Part shown: positions 37,266 to 49,550 of the stretch, piece by piece
How positions within the stretch are numbered: the stretch's first letter is position 1
Layout of the letters: every line of letters begins with the position of its first letter
Assembly (NCBI GenBank): GCA_025266875.1
Contig: JALLLT010000017.1
Coordinates: forward strand, 310,001 to 374,000
Direction of reading: 5' to 3'
DNA length: 64,000 bases
DNA from: Fennellomyces sp. T-0311
Taxonomy: Eukaryota; Mucoromycota; Mucoromycetes; Mucorales; Lichtheimiaceae
The notes under the pieces: generated by a model
Database searches by the model: none
The model's input: the letters and a program-made list of their open reading frames with translations, nothing else
What the model was told of the DNA's origin: nothing
Made by a program: the position numbers and the translations under genes

Positions 37266-38401
37266 AAAAAAGACAAGCCCATTATTTGCATGATATTTTT
37301 GTAATATTTCTTACGTTTACTCCCTGTATCCTGTTCGTTTCTACTGTGTATCTTTATTAAGGCATGTGAAAAGTCTTGTGGGGCACTCTTTGTTGGTAAA
37401 AGAGGTTGTTTGCACGATGAATTCGGCGATCGCTGGCGCTTTTCTTACTTCAAACCGAGCGTGTGACCCGGTAGATTGTTCTACTACCCCAATCTCACAG
37501 GTGTATATATTAAGTATGCTCGTAGCAGACATTCCAAGCATATACTTTAAAAGGAGTAGCAGTGAGCAATGCGTACATACGCAATTTAGTCAAGACTCTG
37601 ACAGGAATCTCCATGTTCCACAATTACGTTTTGTTTGTATGCACAATGCAAAGTATCTTGAGTTTGTGGTCAGCTTAGCTATAATGTAGCTTCATTTCTG
37701 TCTTCATTCCACTTATATATGTTCAAGTTAAGATTCCAACTACATCTCTTCACTTACTTTTCATGGTATAAGATCAATTACCAGGACATTATGTCGCAGC
37801 TCAAGAATTATCGGGTCTTCGTTACTATGACAACTGCCAACCATGCAATAGTAGCTTGTAACAAATGAAGCGCAATGCTACTCGACAACACTTGTAATCG
37901 TGGCGCTTTTGTATATTTGGGCTTCAGGCATCTTATAGCAAGGATATCGCGGAACAAGCGCCGTGGTGATTACTTTCTAAGAAATGAAAGCTTGATCCTA
38001 AACAAATGATGGAAGATTCCCGAAAAATAGACTACTTCGTTTTTATAACACTTCTTATTCGTGTGTCTACTACAAGAACATGGTATCAAAAGCTTGAGCA
38101 AGTGTTTATACTACCAACCCCGTTAGTCCGATAATACGCAGCTTCATTTAAATTGTACTATCAAAGTCTTGGCAATTATATTGGTGGAAAGGACATCCAG
38201 TGGTTATGCCGTCAAACAAATTCATCCAGTGTGGGCCAATCATGGGACGACCAGTATGGGCGACTCCGCTTTGCCTCACACTGAAACTGGTGTCTTGAAC
38301 AGGACGAGAGGGTTTTTCTTTTTTCCACTGACCACTCAAAGCCTACTGATTCTGTTTCTCATTCGATACCCCCTTCTCATTTCCAATTCCTTTCTTTAAG
38401 T
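37266..38401. other. Intergenic, 1.1 kb
   Basis: No supported gene. It holds the 3' flank of the SH3 gene and the promoter of the kinase. Confidence 0.5.
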
Positions 38402-40956
38402 ATGCCACCAATGCTGACTGAGGATTCCACGTGTGCCGATTCTCCAGAAGCTTCCACCAAATTCTGGTGTCGACCTTCTGAAGCACTCGACAATTCGTCG
38501 TCGATGGGTTTAGAACATCAGGGTACGAGCGCACACCTCCTGAAGATAGAAGCGTATGGAAGTTGCTGACGACGACAATAGAAACCTTTTCCATCTATAA
38601 CGAACACGGAGGAAGCAGCTTATGGTTAGGCCAGCAGCAACAGCACTCTTCCAAGGAACGCCGCCGTCAGACAAAAATGCTCCTGGTCGCACTGATCGAG
38701 TCATTCTGTCGTGTGTACGGTGACACACCCGAGAGCAACCAAAAGGTTTTCTTCCTCATCTGTCAAACCTTGCGTTCACTTGGCTTGATCGACTCGGAGT
38801 TTGTCGACGAAATGGCAAGCGTACGTTCTACCTTCCAAAGCGCCTTCCAACGTCTGTTCTACACCGCCGTGCAGACCGTTCGCAACAAGGAACTGTTCCA
38901 GCAACACCAGAGGATGATCATGCAAACGCCTTGGGATGACGACAGCGCTGACAACGATTACTTTAATGAGGCGCCTTCCATGTCTGAAGGCTCGGCCTTA
39001 TCTTCCGAGCAACTGCTGTTCAACTTGTCCGTCCAAAACTCGCGTTATCGCAACGACTTTGTCGAAGTCAATATGCTTGGCAAAGGCGGGTTTGCCAGCG
39101 TATGGCGTGCGCGCAACAAATTGGATGGCATCGATTATGCTGTCAAGAAGATCCGTCTTGGTCGTAACCTGGATACTGACCGCCAGATGCCTTACGAAAA
39201 GATCTTTCGTGAAATTAAGCATCTTGCTCGGTTGGAGCACAAGAATGTCGTCCGCTACTACTCGTCCTGGCTTGAGCTTGCTGTCGATAACTGCGTAGAC
39301 GAAGAAGATGAAGAAGATGACGACGACGACGATGATGATGATGATGACAGTGTATTTAACGGTCAAGATCCCATGTTCTTAGACAACGACGACAATCCAA
39401 GCGTCGAGTTCCGTGCACCTTCAGAGTCTCAGTTTCAAATTGATTTTGCCTACGACAGCACTTCTGCCCCGAGCACCACTGCAGGCAGCAGCAGCTTGAG
39501 TCACAGCGCAATAAGCAAAAAAACAAACTCAAAGTCATCCAAGGCGTCATCGTCATTTGATGGTGAATGGATGTTGTATATCCAAATGCAGCTGTGCCCA
39601 GGTAATATAATAATGAAACTATGTTTATTTAGCAGCACTTTTTCTAACTCGGTAATAGCGACGCTGCATGACTTCATCAAGTATCGCAACCAATCGTGTG
39701 AAGTCGACTCCCAGCGAAACATCGATATTTTCTCACAGATCCTGGAAGGTGCTCATTATATGCACAGTCAAGGTGTAATTCATCGTGACCTGAAGCCCAC
39801 CAACATCTTTCTCAGCATGCCCTCGTCACTGAACGATCATCCCTATCGCAAGTGCAGTCAATCAGGTCGACGAGGCCGCAGCCGTGCAAACAGTCTCGCG
39901 AGCATGTCGTCAAGTGGCCCTAGCCAGTCCCCTCATGATCACAGCTTTTCATTTGACTCGGTGCTGACAGCCAACGGTCTGCGCGAGTGCATGTGGAATG
40001 AGGTAAATCATTTTGTTGCACCTGCATATATATTATTTAGGGTTCAAGTCGAAGTAACAGGACATTTTATAATAGCCGTGGTCTCCAAAGATAGGAGATT
40101 TCGGATTAGCTGCAGCCACGGATACCCAGGTCGACTATTCTCCTAATGCCATGACCTCGTTACCCGCTCCTCCTTCAAGTGATAGTGCCGTAAGCAGTGC
40201 AAGCAGTAGCAGCAGCTCTAGCAGCTGTCAGCAACAAATGCATGTGCCACGCCGCCGCCCATCAATTCAACGCACGCGTACCAGCGGTGTGGGTACACGG
40301 ACTGTAAGCTTGGATACACCTGGATGCATTCAATATTTATTAAATCAACTCAACCCCCTTTTTTTATTTTATAGTATGCATCACCCGAACAACTTGCTCG
40401 CAAGCCCAATGCTTACGACGAAAAGGTGGATATCTACTCGCTGGGCATCATTTTCTTTGAGCTTTACAAGCCGTTTTCAACAGCCATGGAACGCGCTGAA
40501 GAAATCGAATGCTTAAAGAATGGCGTATTCCCTAATGGATTTGTAGAACGCTATCCGAAAGAGGTAATTGCCATACAAACTTGTTTCTTTGTTCATACTC
40601 ACTTTTATGTTTAGTCTGCATTGATTTTATGGATGATGGATCCCAATCCTGACTGCCGACCCACCGCAGCCCAATTATTGGATTTTGAATTGTTTACAAA
40701 CGACTCAGCCGACGATGTTATCTTTGCATCGCTCCAATCCGAATTGCAAGCCAAATCCTTGGCTTTGGACAAAAAGACAAAGGAAATGGCTGCCCTTCAC
40801 GCCAAGATGGAGCAGTTTGAACGAGAAAAGCAACAAGAAGTACAAGCAATGCAGAAGCAGCTTGAAGAGTTGCAACGCAAGCTGGAGCAAGCCGAATTGA
40901 CCACAAGAGCTACTCCTCCCTTGACACCACCCACCCACAAAGAGTTCTGTACATAA
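38402..40956 (+). CDS. eIF2alpha kinase, HRI type
   Basis: Stress kinase that phosphorylates eIF2alpha to dampen translation. Exons 38402-38430, 38514-39601, 39659-40002, 40076-40303, 40375-40563, 40615-40956; 739 residues. The N-terminal helical region KMLLVALIESFCRVYGDTPE resembles HRI kinases (fission yeast Hri1/Hri2) and not the RWD domain of Gcn2. Kinase motifs: LGKGGFASVW (about 197), Lys in YAVKKIRL (about 221), VIHRDLKPTNIFL (about 413), KIGDFGLAA (about 490), YASPEQLA (about 564). The long insert between beta4 and beta5 starts with an acidic run of mostly Asp (39297-39349), as in the PEK family. A coiled coil rich in Glu, Gln and Lys ends the protein. The first exon and its GTGTGC donor are the least certain part. 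Confidence 0.9.
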
Positions 40957-42990
40957 AGAAAAGCAACTACCCCATTTTGTATATATCTTTGCAAATAAAT
41001 CGTGCATACATGTTTGTTTTCTGGTTTTAATGAGATAGTCCAGAATGTGATACGTAGACAGAAAATTTCCCTTACTGCACTAATATGCTGATTAGTTTTG
41101 CCATTACCGTATAAAAATTTCCAATGCGTACATGTAGTGATACTGAGAAGGATTGGTAGATCTTGCCGAACTTTTGGAATAGTACAATGAATAGAAATTC
41201 AATTAACTCTCGAAGAGAAGGCAGTAGAGTACTGTTTATTAAATAGACTCCGTTTCTTCGTCAGCATCGCTCTTCACGACTTGGTCACTGTCATTGAATT
41301 AAACTTTCGTCGTTTATAAACTTCTTGAACTATTGATTTGATCCATGCTCAATTATATAAGAACTAGTTGCCAAATTTGTGTACTTTGACGGGTGGTTCA
41401 CCGATTTCCGTTCGCTATTTCTCCTTCTATCTACATTTGCGAATGAAATGCTTGCCGCCGAAAATGTGCCGAGTAAAATATCAATCGGCAATCAAATATA
41501 TCAACAGCGTGCTTTCACATCATGGTTGCTCACTTATTCCTCGTCGTGTTGTCGACCAATTATTCCGTCGTCGATCATCTTTATCGCATGCAACGTTGAC
41601 GGCTTTATAAGCTAGTTATGGTTTAAAATCTTGTGCAGTCATACCTTTTTAAGAGCTGGTATGACGAGCGAAAGAAGTAGTTCATAAGTTATAATTTATT
41701 GCTGGGAGATATTGGACCTGCTCCTATAGGTATTAGGTCGCCCCCTTGCGGTACGTATGTTTGTTTGAATATTACAGAGAGAGTAGGGTACCATGCTTGA
41801 AAAAACCATGAGGTGAAATAAACTTGAACACTAAGGGGCTCTAGTGATTGCTGTTTACTACATCCTGCGTTGAACGTCAGTAGCGTGAGAAACTAGATCT
41901 TACTGCGGTTCATTTCTTCAGGCCGAACGGTGTGCCTCCGTGCTTTCAACATAGCTATTATCATTTAAGCCCAAGTGTTACCAAGGTCACTTTCTCATAA
42001 TGCATGGATAGTCGTAACCAGCTTTCAAGTCTTGTGCGTATTATCATTCTGACAGGCAATCGCGCATTCTTTTTGTGTAATAATTGGCGAATCATCCCTG
42101 TTGTCCAGCTCGCTTAATCGTCAAGCTATTGAAGATTGATGAAAATTTTCTGACTTGTATGTCACAGGATAGCATCGCAGTGAAGCCCACAAAGTTTTAT
42201 CGATGTATTGCCGGAGGTCCAGAAGTATCCTTCAAATCGATCTTCGCATGATCAAGTTCAACGCTCATTCTGTGACATTAAGGTCATTAGCCTGGTAGCG
42301 CCAACTTTTCCTGGAAAAGAATAGTTGCCTGTATTAATACAGGAGCGAACGAATCCAAAGCGCGGCTTCCTATCCATATCGAAATGGCCGGAACTTTTTG
42401 TTAATAGCTTAGCACCATCGCTGCTTTGATTGTATCAAGATAATATGTGCATAAAGCACATCTTTTGTTTATAAGGCAGAGGTTTGTGCTTTTGGTGCAT
42501 AGAAGCTTTTTCAAGGCTTGATTTATACGTGTGGTGTCGCTCAATTGGAAAGCTTCAATGGCGAGACCAAAAATAAGATGATGTTTTATTGAGAAAACAA
42601 CTCTCTATTTATAATGATGATGAGTCGGGACGGAGAAGACGAATGCTTTTCTATCAGAGCCGAATCCGTGTTATCGCCGTAATCCCTAATGATCATACTG
42701 TCTTATTACGAAGGAGCGGATAATAATGCCGAAACTGAGTTAACGTGAATGGTCCTTCTTGAAGTCTGAACCAGACCAAGGTCTCACTGACGCACAAACC
42801 AGTGAACGGGCCAATAAATAACTGTGCGGTTGTTGATGTCGAAATAAAGGAACGGATGTAACAAAGGCTGAGATGGAAAGGCATGTAGACAATGGATGAC
42901 TGGTATGTCAGGATACGACAATACGACAGACGGCTTGAAAGTTGACTTGCTGTCACAAGGCACGGTAACATAGTATACTCCTACTTTTTG
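40957..42990. other. Gene-poor region, first part
   Basis: No supported gene. A short coding-like plus-strand segment near 41379-41615 begins MYFDGWFTDFRSLF but has no recognisable family and no start context. Confidence 0.45.
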
Positions 42991-44320
42991 TATGTATATA
43001 CCAGGATTGATTTTTGATAAAAAGTCTCCTCTACAAGATCTCCTGATCATCTCTTTCAATCATGTACATATGACAATTGTCCATGATATCTGTCGGCTTG
43101 GGGTTAACCTTTTGCATACTTGGTACAATTTCTTTAATTGTCATACTTCCTCGATGTTTTTCAAGAGCGGAATTCCTCATAAGGGTCTACTTGTTAGTGA
43201 TGATGCTCACGAAATCTCCCCACTACCATATCTACCCATCTCAACTCTTACTGCCATACTTTCATCTCTTTCCCAAGTATGTGCAAGTTCCTATTTGGGT
43301 TATACCGTGTTTTGTTCATTGAACCAGAACCATCTTTGGTCGCGGAATGGAGTATCCTATGTATGTCTGCTAATTGAAACACTGGTCATTTATACAGTGA
43401 TATCCGTAATTTTCCCGTAATATGAGAACATTCATGATACAAGGCTCTACTTGGGGAATACCTTTTAATCTTCAAAAGTTCCTGCATAGGAATTGCAATC
43501 AATGGACTATCTGGATTGCTTTACCTAAATCTAATTCTCAGTCATGCACTACTCCTGTCTTTGAAAAGATTTCCAGTCGTGCCATCCTTGTTACTAATCT
43601 AGATAGTACTAGGTATCGTAGATCAACTGAGCAATGGTATTATGGCCAATATGTACGTCGCAGCTACTACTCAGGATGTAATGTGTGTACACTTTGATGG
43701 AAAGATATATCCATGAAACCCATGAAACCCGCAGGTAATGTGTGATCCATAAAACATCTGTTACATTCGTCAGGTTTATACGTAGGTTGAAAAACTCTCA
43801 CTGTGGAGTAACTACATTCTTTATGCTTCATATCCAAAATTATTGGTAGTATTTGTCACAGCCCACTTTACTATCCGCTGTTCTTGTAGCTGATCCCAAT
43901 CTGTTTGTTATCAAGTCCAACTCGATACTACGGATGGATGAAAAATTGCCATCGAAGGAATGGAGTATTCCGGGTGGAATACGTATATTTCAGTTAAAGT
44001 CTTTGATGAAAACGGCAGTATTTTATGGAACTACTGAAGTCTTCTTAACAAGCCAAGATAATTGCCAGGACGATCATGACTTGTACAAAGTGAGTCCCGT
44101 CCATTCGAACAAGAAGTCAAATACGTCACAAAACATGTCCCTTGCACCACTGCCGAGTTCCCACAGACTCCTTGACATCCACGTTAAGACGAAATACCAG
44201 ATCTGAATGTCTCTGTAATATTACCGGGTCGTTTTCGAATTACTGCAGGAATCTCGAGTAGTATGCTAGTCCAACTACGCAAAGGGCGGCCGGAAGCTTT
44301 CAAGAGCCGCGAAAAATGAT
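42991..44320 (+). other. Coding-like but disrupted region, possible dead gene
   Basis: Several plus-strand frames stay open for 80-140 codons and protein-like segments switch frame: a hydrophobic stretch (43077-43322), a segment at 43422-43697, and around 43970-44300 pieces such as NTYISVKVFDENGSILWNY and IPDLNVSVILPGRFRIT, which are separated by stops. The last pieces recall beta-sandwich (arrestin-like) proteins, only weakly. I could not build an intact spliced model, so a decayed gene is the best description. Confidence 0.3.
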
Positions 44321-46774
44321 TTACAGTTTAATTGTGATGTCGTTCTACAACAATATATGGACATGTGTGTAAATATATTGTTGCTGCAATGTTTCACATG
44401 TACTTATTTTGACCAAGCTTGCTAACCTCAATATAAGCTGGTAGTAGCTTCCTGAGGGGTTAGAACTAGTATGCAAATTGCCTTATCGCATCTCTATACT
44501 TCTTTGCATGATACATGGATTATCGCTCTGGTGTTCATGACAAACAATTTTTTTATATATACCCACTTTTGCCATTACTGCTTCCTCATTTTAGATATAT
44601 TCCTTCTGATCAAACGTGACGCTTGGATCCTAGAATGATTTCCTAGTTCTATCAGCCGGAACGTCACGTCAGTTTTGAAAACAATGGTCTGACCAGATCG
44701 ATTTTTATAGCGTGGCGCCGGTAATTCGTTGCTTATAGAGGGTTCTTTCATTTTTCATCCGATGGTGGTGTTTCCTTATCTCTTTTTTCTTCGTGATTAC
44801 AAGTTGCATTAGATCTTTGCCAAAGCAATTTGTTTGTCGTAGACGTTTCTCATTGGTATTCTCGTCTCGAAGCCACTTTTTTTTTATCGCTGCCTAGTTA
44901 ATACTTTTCCGCCGTACTTTCCAAGTACCGCAGCTCAGATTTCTTCGATATTCATGCAATGAGTGCACAGTTATTGATAGTGTGCTGGGACAAATACAGC
45001 ATCGTTCAATTTGGGTTTTCAAATTTCCTGCTGTAAGGATGATTGTGGATTATGGTAAGAAGTGATAATATAGAATACTATTCATTTATCCACATCAGCA
45101 CGCACAGACGCTCTAGCGACATCCAGGTGCAAGAAATTGGATAAAGTTAAGCGGCTGCTGTATAATGGTAATACACACGTCGTAGCAAAATAGATACAAT
45201 AGTTACTTATAGCAGCGACATGCCAGTGCGTAAGCACTATCAAATGTACAATCATGTAGTGTGAGTATCGAAAGTCAACTTAACCAACAATATTGTCTTC
45301 CATGTCATTGGGGAGACGGAAACAACAAAAGATGCTATGGTTGGAGCTTCTAAGTTGTGCGCTACTCGAAATGTGCTTCGACTATCTATTATTATCGACG
45401 GACTGGAAAGAAGTTTCTTTTGAATAACGGCTATTTTCGATACCTATGCCACAATCAAGACTCGATGGCAGATTGGTGCAAATTTAATATAAGCGTCGTT
45501 GGAATAACGTTTACGCAACACTTTCTTGCAATGAGGAGATGGATCGGGTTCTTATATAAAAATAGCATAAAAGGAAATTGGATTCTTTTTCATGATGTCT
45601 CACAGAATGGGATGTCATTGGGGCTGTGTCTTCGCTAAATATACCGTAGCCCAAAAATAAAAGGGAAAGAGAAAGGGAAAGAGAAAGCTTAACAGAGATC
45701 CGCTCGCCAACTTGGTTAGAAGTAATCTAGAACAAGCGATCTAGGCTCGTGATACGCGAGACCGATGTTTCTTTCTGCCCCTAAATGACTATATAGGATA
45801 ATTTTTTCATCATCAAGCAAATGTTTTGGAATAGCATTACGAATATTCCTGATATGTTTTTTTATATATTGTACGACGTTGCTCCAGGACATATAATCTG
45901 TGCTGCCACTCGCTGCCAAAGAAAGAATATAATTCCTTGCCTACACTTTATTTAGTTCATCTCTCAGATCGTCTAAAATAAGAAAACACCAAAATTTAAG
46001 TCTGATAAAGTAAAAAAAAAACATCAATTGCACATCATCGGACCGTTAATTCAAGGTGAAGGTCAATTGACAGTTGATCGCCATACCGGGAGCAAGAGTT
46101 AGGGGACCAAAGAAAGGCAGAAAGTTAGCCCGAAGCAAACAAGTTGTCCCACTCCCAAAGTGCGGAAAAAGGAGTGCTTAGTATCTAAGATTCTGTACGA
46201 CCTGTGAATTGGGGGGAAGGGGGAGGGCAGCCGCGCTAACTATTTTTGGGTTCGAGTCCAAAATTTAAGGTAAATGCCCATACGAAGTTTAAATTGCCCT
46301 GTCTCTTGTGTACCAACACCTGCTTGATAGATTTCGTGTGCATCACTTTGCGTCTGATGCCATCCACGCAAGTTCCAGCATGTTGCTGTGGGTACGATAA
46401 AGGAACAATGATAAAGTTTAAGTGAAAATTCACCGAGTAACGATCGAATACAGTCGCCGACTCAATGCGTTGGGCGTACAGGGATCATCCTGTCCTCGTA
46501 GATCATTTATGAGGCAATTAAATAAACCTTTTGCAGGCAATTTAACTCCAACTTTCTCGGATTTCTTTCTCCACTTGCGCAAGAACGAAGTGGCCGGCTT
46601 TTCTTTGGTTTCCTGACCTTTCTTGCAGCGTGCTCCATCTTTTTTTTTCTTGCAGCGTGCAGTAGTTATGACGCTGTGGAGCAGAAACCTCTAGACACAA
46701 AACATATTTGGTCATTTCAACTTGATTCCCTCCCCTTTTTCCCATTGTAATTTCAAATCGTCCATTCCGAGGCA
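44321..46774. other. Gene-poor region, last part
   Basis: No firm gene. A minus-strand open frame at 45716-45919 (begins MAASGSTDYMSWSNVVQYIK) looks coding-like and has a good upstream acceptor near 45946, but no complete model was found. A 12-bp purine repeat (AAAGGGAAAGAG units) lies at 45658-45686. Confidence 0.4.
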
Positions 46775-49394
46775 ATGGCAGCACTACTACAGCAACGGCC
46801 GCGAGTAGGCATCATGTTCTGCGCAACTTTAACATGTTTCCTACTCGTCGTCACGTCGTTTTTTGCATGGTCATCCCACTTCAAAGTATCCAACAAGCCC
46901 AAGCCTAAAGAGCATAAGTTACCCATACCCCTTGTCGACTATATAGACGCGACAGAGATTGCCAGCAATTCAGCATCCTCGTTTTTGGCATCATCATGGA
47001 AAACTGTAGACAAAGAGTTATCCTTAGGTTGGTTTCGTGTGTGCGTGTGCGTGCGTGTGTGTGTGTGTGTGCGTACCTGATAACCTTATTCAATTTTTTC
47101 TACTTTAAGAAATACACAACATGACCGATATAATCCAACTCTCAGAAACGGTACAGCTTGGTGATAAAACCGTAACAGCCGTCATTCTTTACAACGACAA
47201 AGTTTTGGACCAAGTCGCAGCAATACAAGCACAATCGGTTGCGCCAAGTTTCGTATGGATCATATGTGCGACCGAAGATGAGAAGGCCGCTATTGTGGAA
47301 CCACCAAAAAACGCAGAAATCTGGGTCGGAGATGTTCGGCGGATACGTCCACAATCCGATTACCTTTGGATTGTCGACAAGGCAGTGATTCCAGGCAATC
47401 GTTACCTCGAACTCGTTTTGAAGTTGTCCCTGACTACAACGTATCGGGACGTGCTACTGGGTAGTCATGGTGATAGCCTCAAAGATGGATCCTGTGAACC
47501 CATCAACAAGCACCAGCCCGTCGATGTTACGCACCATACCTGGTTTTTGCGACGTGAATGGCTGCCGGCATTAAACGAAAAGAACAGCAATATCCCCCTT
47601 GGTTATTGGATCAGCAGCAATCTCAAAGCGAATGCGGGTATTCGGTCTATGGTGTTACCCGAGGACGAGAATGCGGATTACATTGTCCAAGGCCCGAAAA
47701 ATGCATGCGCAGACGTAGAGGAATACCTTGCCAAGGCCTCGACAACAAGCTACAAAACTGATGTGGTTATCCAAAAGCCGGTCGAGGATAAAGAGAAGCA
47801 AGCGGTGATGTTGCTGGTGGATGAGGAGCAAATAGACACTGCATGGCTGCAGCTTGCGTGCGAGATGCATAAACGAGGAGACAATAATGCGATCGTACAC
47901 ATTGCGACTACGGGGCGAGGAGGTCTTGATGCCACCGATATTGTCACAGCACTCACCAACCATGATGCCAAATGTGGCTCGTCACTTCCCAAGCACCAAG
48001 TACACAATCTCCAAATAGCCGGCCCAAGTCAGTTGGCTTCGCGTGTCACACGACTGTTGATGGCGGCGGATGTCAAAGTTTTAATCCATGTGCAGCAATA
48101 TGGACTAGATGCATTACAAACAGTGAAGCACCTTTTACCAAACATGGCGATCATTGGGTTACCGCAACGCGACCTGAGCCATGTGATGTGGATGGCCGAG
48201 CTGCCAATCAATGTTCTTCAGCGTAAGTATAAACCATCTCTAGTTCAAAAAGTAAAAAGAGTGGCCTGACCAATTGAAATCTATACAGGATGGCACGACT
48301 TTACAGTAAAACTGGTGCTGACGACCGAAAGCGATGACAGCCAGCCTTTTGAGCGATTGCTTCATTCGGTCCAGAACGCGGGTTACCTTGGAGACCAAGT
48401 TGAGCTGTCGATTTTTATGGAGTGCACAAGCAATGTCAAGACACAGCGGTCTGCGGAGAAACTGTTTTGGCCACATGGCTTCAAAGACCTCCGCCACCGC
48501 ATTGTGCCGACCAACCGTGCGTCGATGTTTGTTGAAGCGTGGTATCCATCGAGCGACCACGAGTACGCGGTGATTCTTGACGACGGCATCGAGGTGTCGC
48601 CTCTGTTTTATGTATGGGTCAAGTACAGCATTCTCAAGTACCGGTACAACCCGAGCCCTCAGCGCAACCTGTACGGCATCAGCCTCTACACACCACGCAT
48701 GGTGGACACCGGCGAAATGCGCGAGCTATTCGAGCCCCCGAGCGGGTTCACTCCTTATTTGATGCAAGCCCCGTGCAGCATGGGCGGTGGGGCGGTGTAC
48801 TTTCCTGAGCATTGGCGAGAGTTCCACGACTATATGACTGCACGAGTGGCAGACCAGACTTTGCACAAGCTTCAGACGATAGAGGTGCCGGGTGCACGGT
48901 CGCGGCAATGGATGCACTCCTGGCGTCGCTATCTTGACGAATTGGTGTATCTGCGGGGTAACGTCATGCTCTACCCTAATTTCGAAGACAACGCCAGCTT
49001 TTCGACTCGGCACCAGCTGCCAGAGCACGATACCAAGCACGCGGCCGACAATCTCGATCTGCCCGGAGCAGCTTCGGTGGTTGCGTCCTTGTACAACGTG
49101 CCATTGCTGGACACGTTTTCGCTGGCAGATCGGCAGTTGCCGGACTGGGATGGACTGCCTGTTCTGGACTTGTGGGGGCGGCCTGCAACTCTCGAGACGC
49201 TCGCTGAGCGAGGCCAAGCTTTGCAGCAGCAGGTATCTGCATGCACAGAGTCGACGGCGCACGACTACGACCCGGCGGACCTGCTGTGCCCGTTTGCGGT
49301 GGTCAAGGCGGCAGAGGACCACAAGAAAAAGAAGAAGCTGCCGACCAAAGTCGTGACGCTGTATTTGCCAGCTGAGGCTACACGTAGCCCATAG
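46775..49394 (+). CDS. Type II membrane glycosyltransferase-like protein
   Basis: Exons 46775-47027, 47110-48222 and 48289-49394; 823 residues. One membrane anchor near residues 13-31 follows a short basic tail, the layout of a Golgi enzyme. The first half holds a Rossmann-like nucleotide-sugar fold (SVAPSFVWIICA, YLWIVDKAVIPG). The second half resembles GT-A enzymes: FVEAWYPSSDHEYAVILDDG with a DDG metal site near residue 553, then VSPLFYVWVKYSILKYRY and NLYGISLYTPRMVD. This second part is like plant and fungal proteins annotated only as nucleotide-diphospho-sugar transferases. The first intron holds a GT-repeat tract (about 47038-47073) and starts GTTGGT. Donor and acceptor are unknown. Confidence 0.84.
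47038..47073 (+). repeat. GT microsatellite inside an intron
   Basis: An imperfect GT/GC dinucleotide tract fills the centre of the first intron of the glycosyltransferase gene; it is bounded by the donor at 47028 and acceptor at 47109. Confidence 0.75.
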
Positions 49395-49550
49395 AATTTG
49401 TCCAATTTTTATGCGAGATTCCCTGTAAATATCCATTTTCTTCCTTCTTTTCTTTTTTTAATAGTATCATTACTCTTTAACTTTGCCCTTCCTCTTTTTC
49501 GTTGCACTCCTTGCCGTTGCTTGCACTGTGTGCCTTTCTTCCATATTCGC

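Noticed and set aside
46240..46270. A GGGTTCGAGTCC stretch that looks like a tRNA T-arm
   Set aside because: The flanking bases do not give a 5-bp T-stem with a 7-nt loop, and no matching acceptor stem, D-arm or anticodon arm occurs 70-75 nt upstream.
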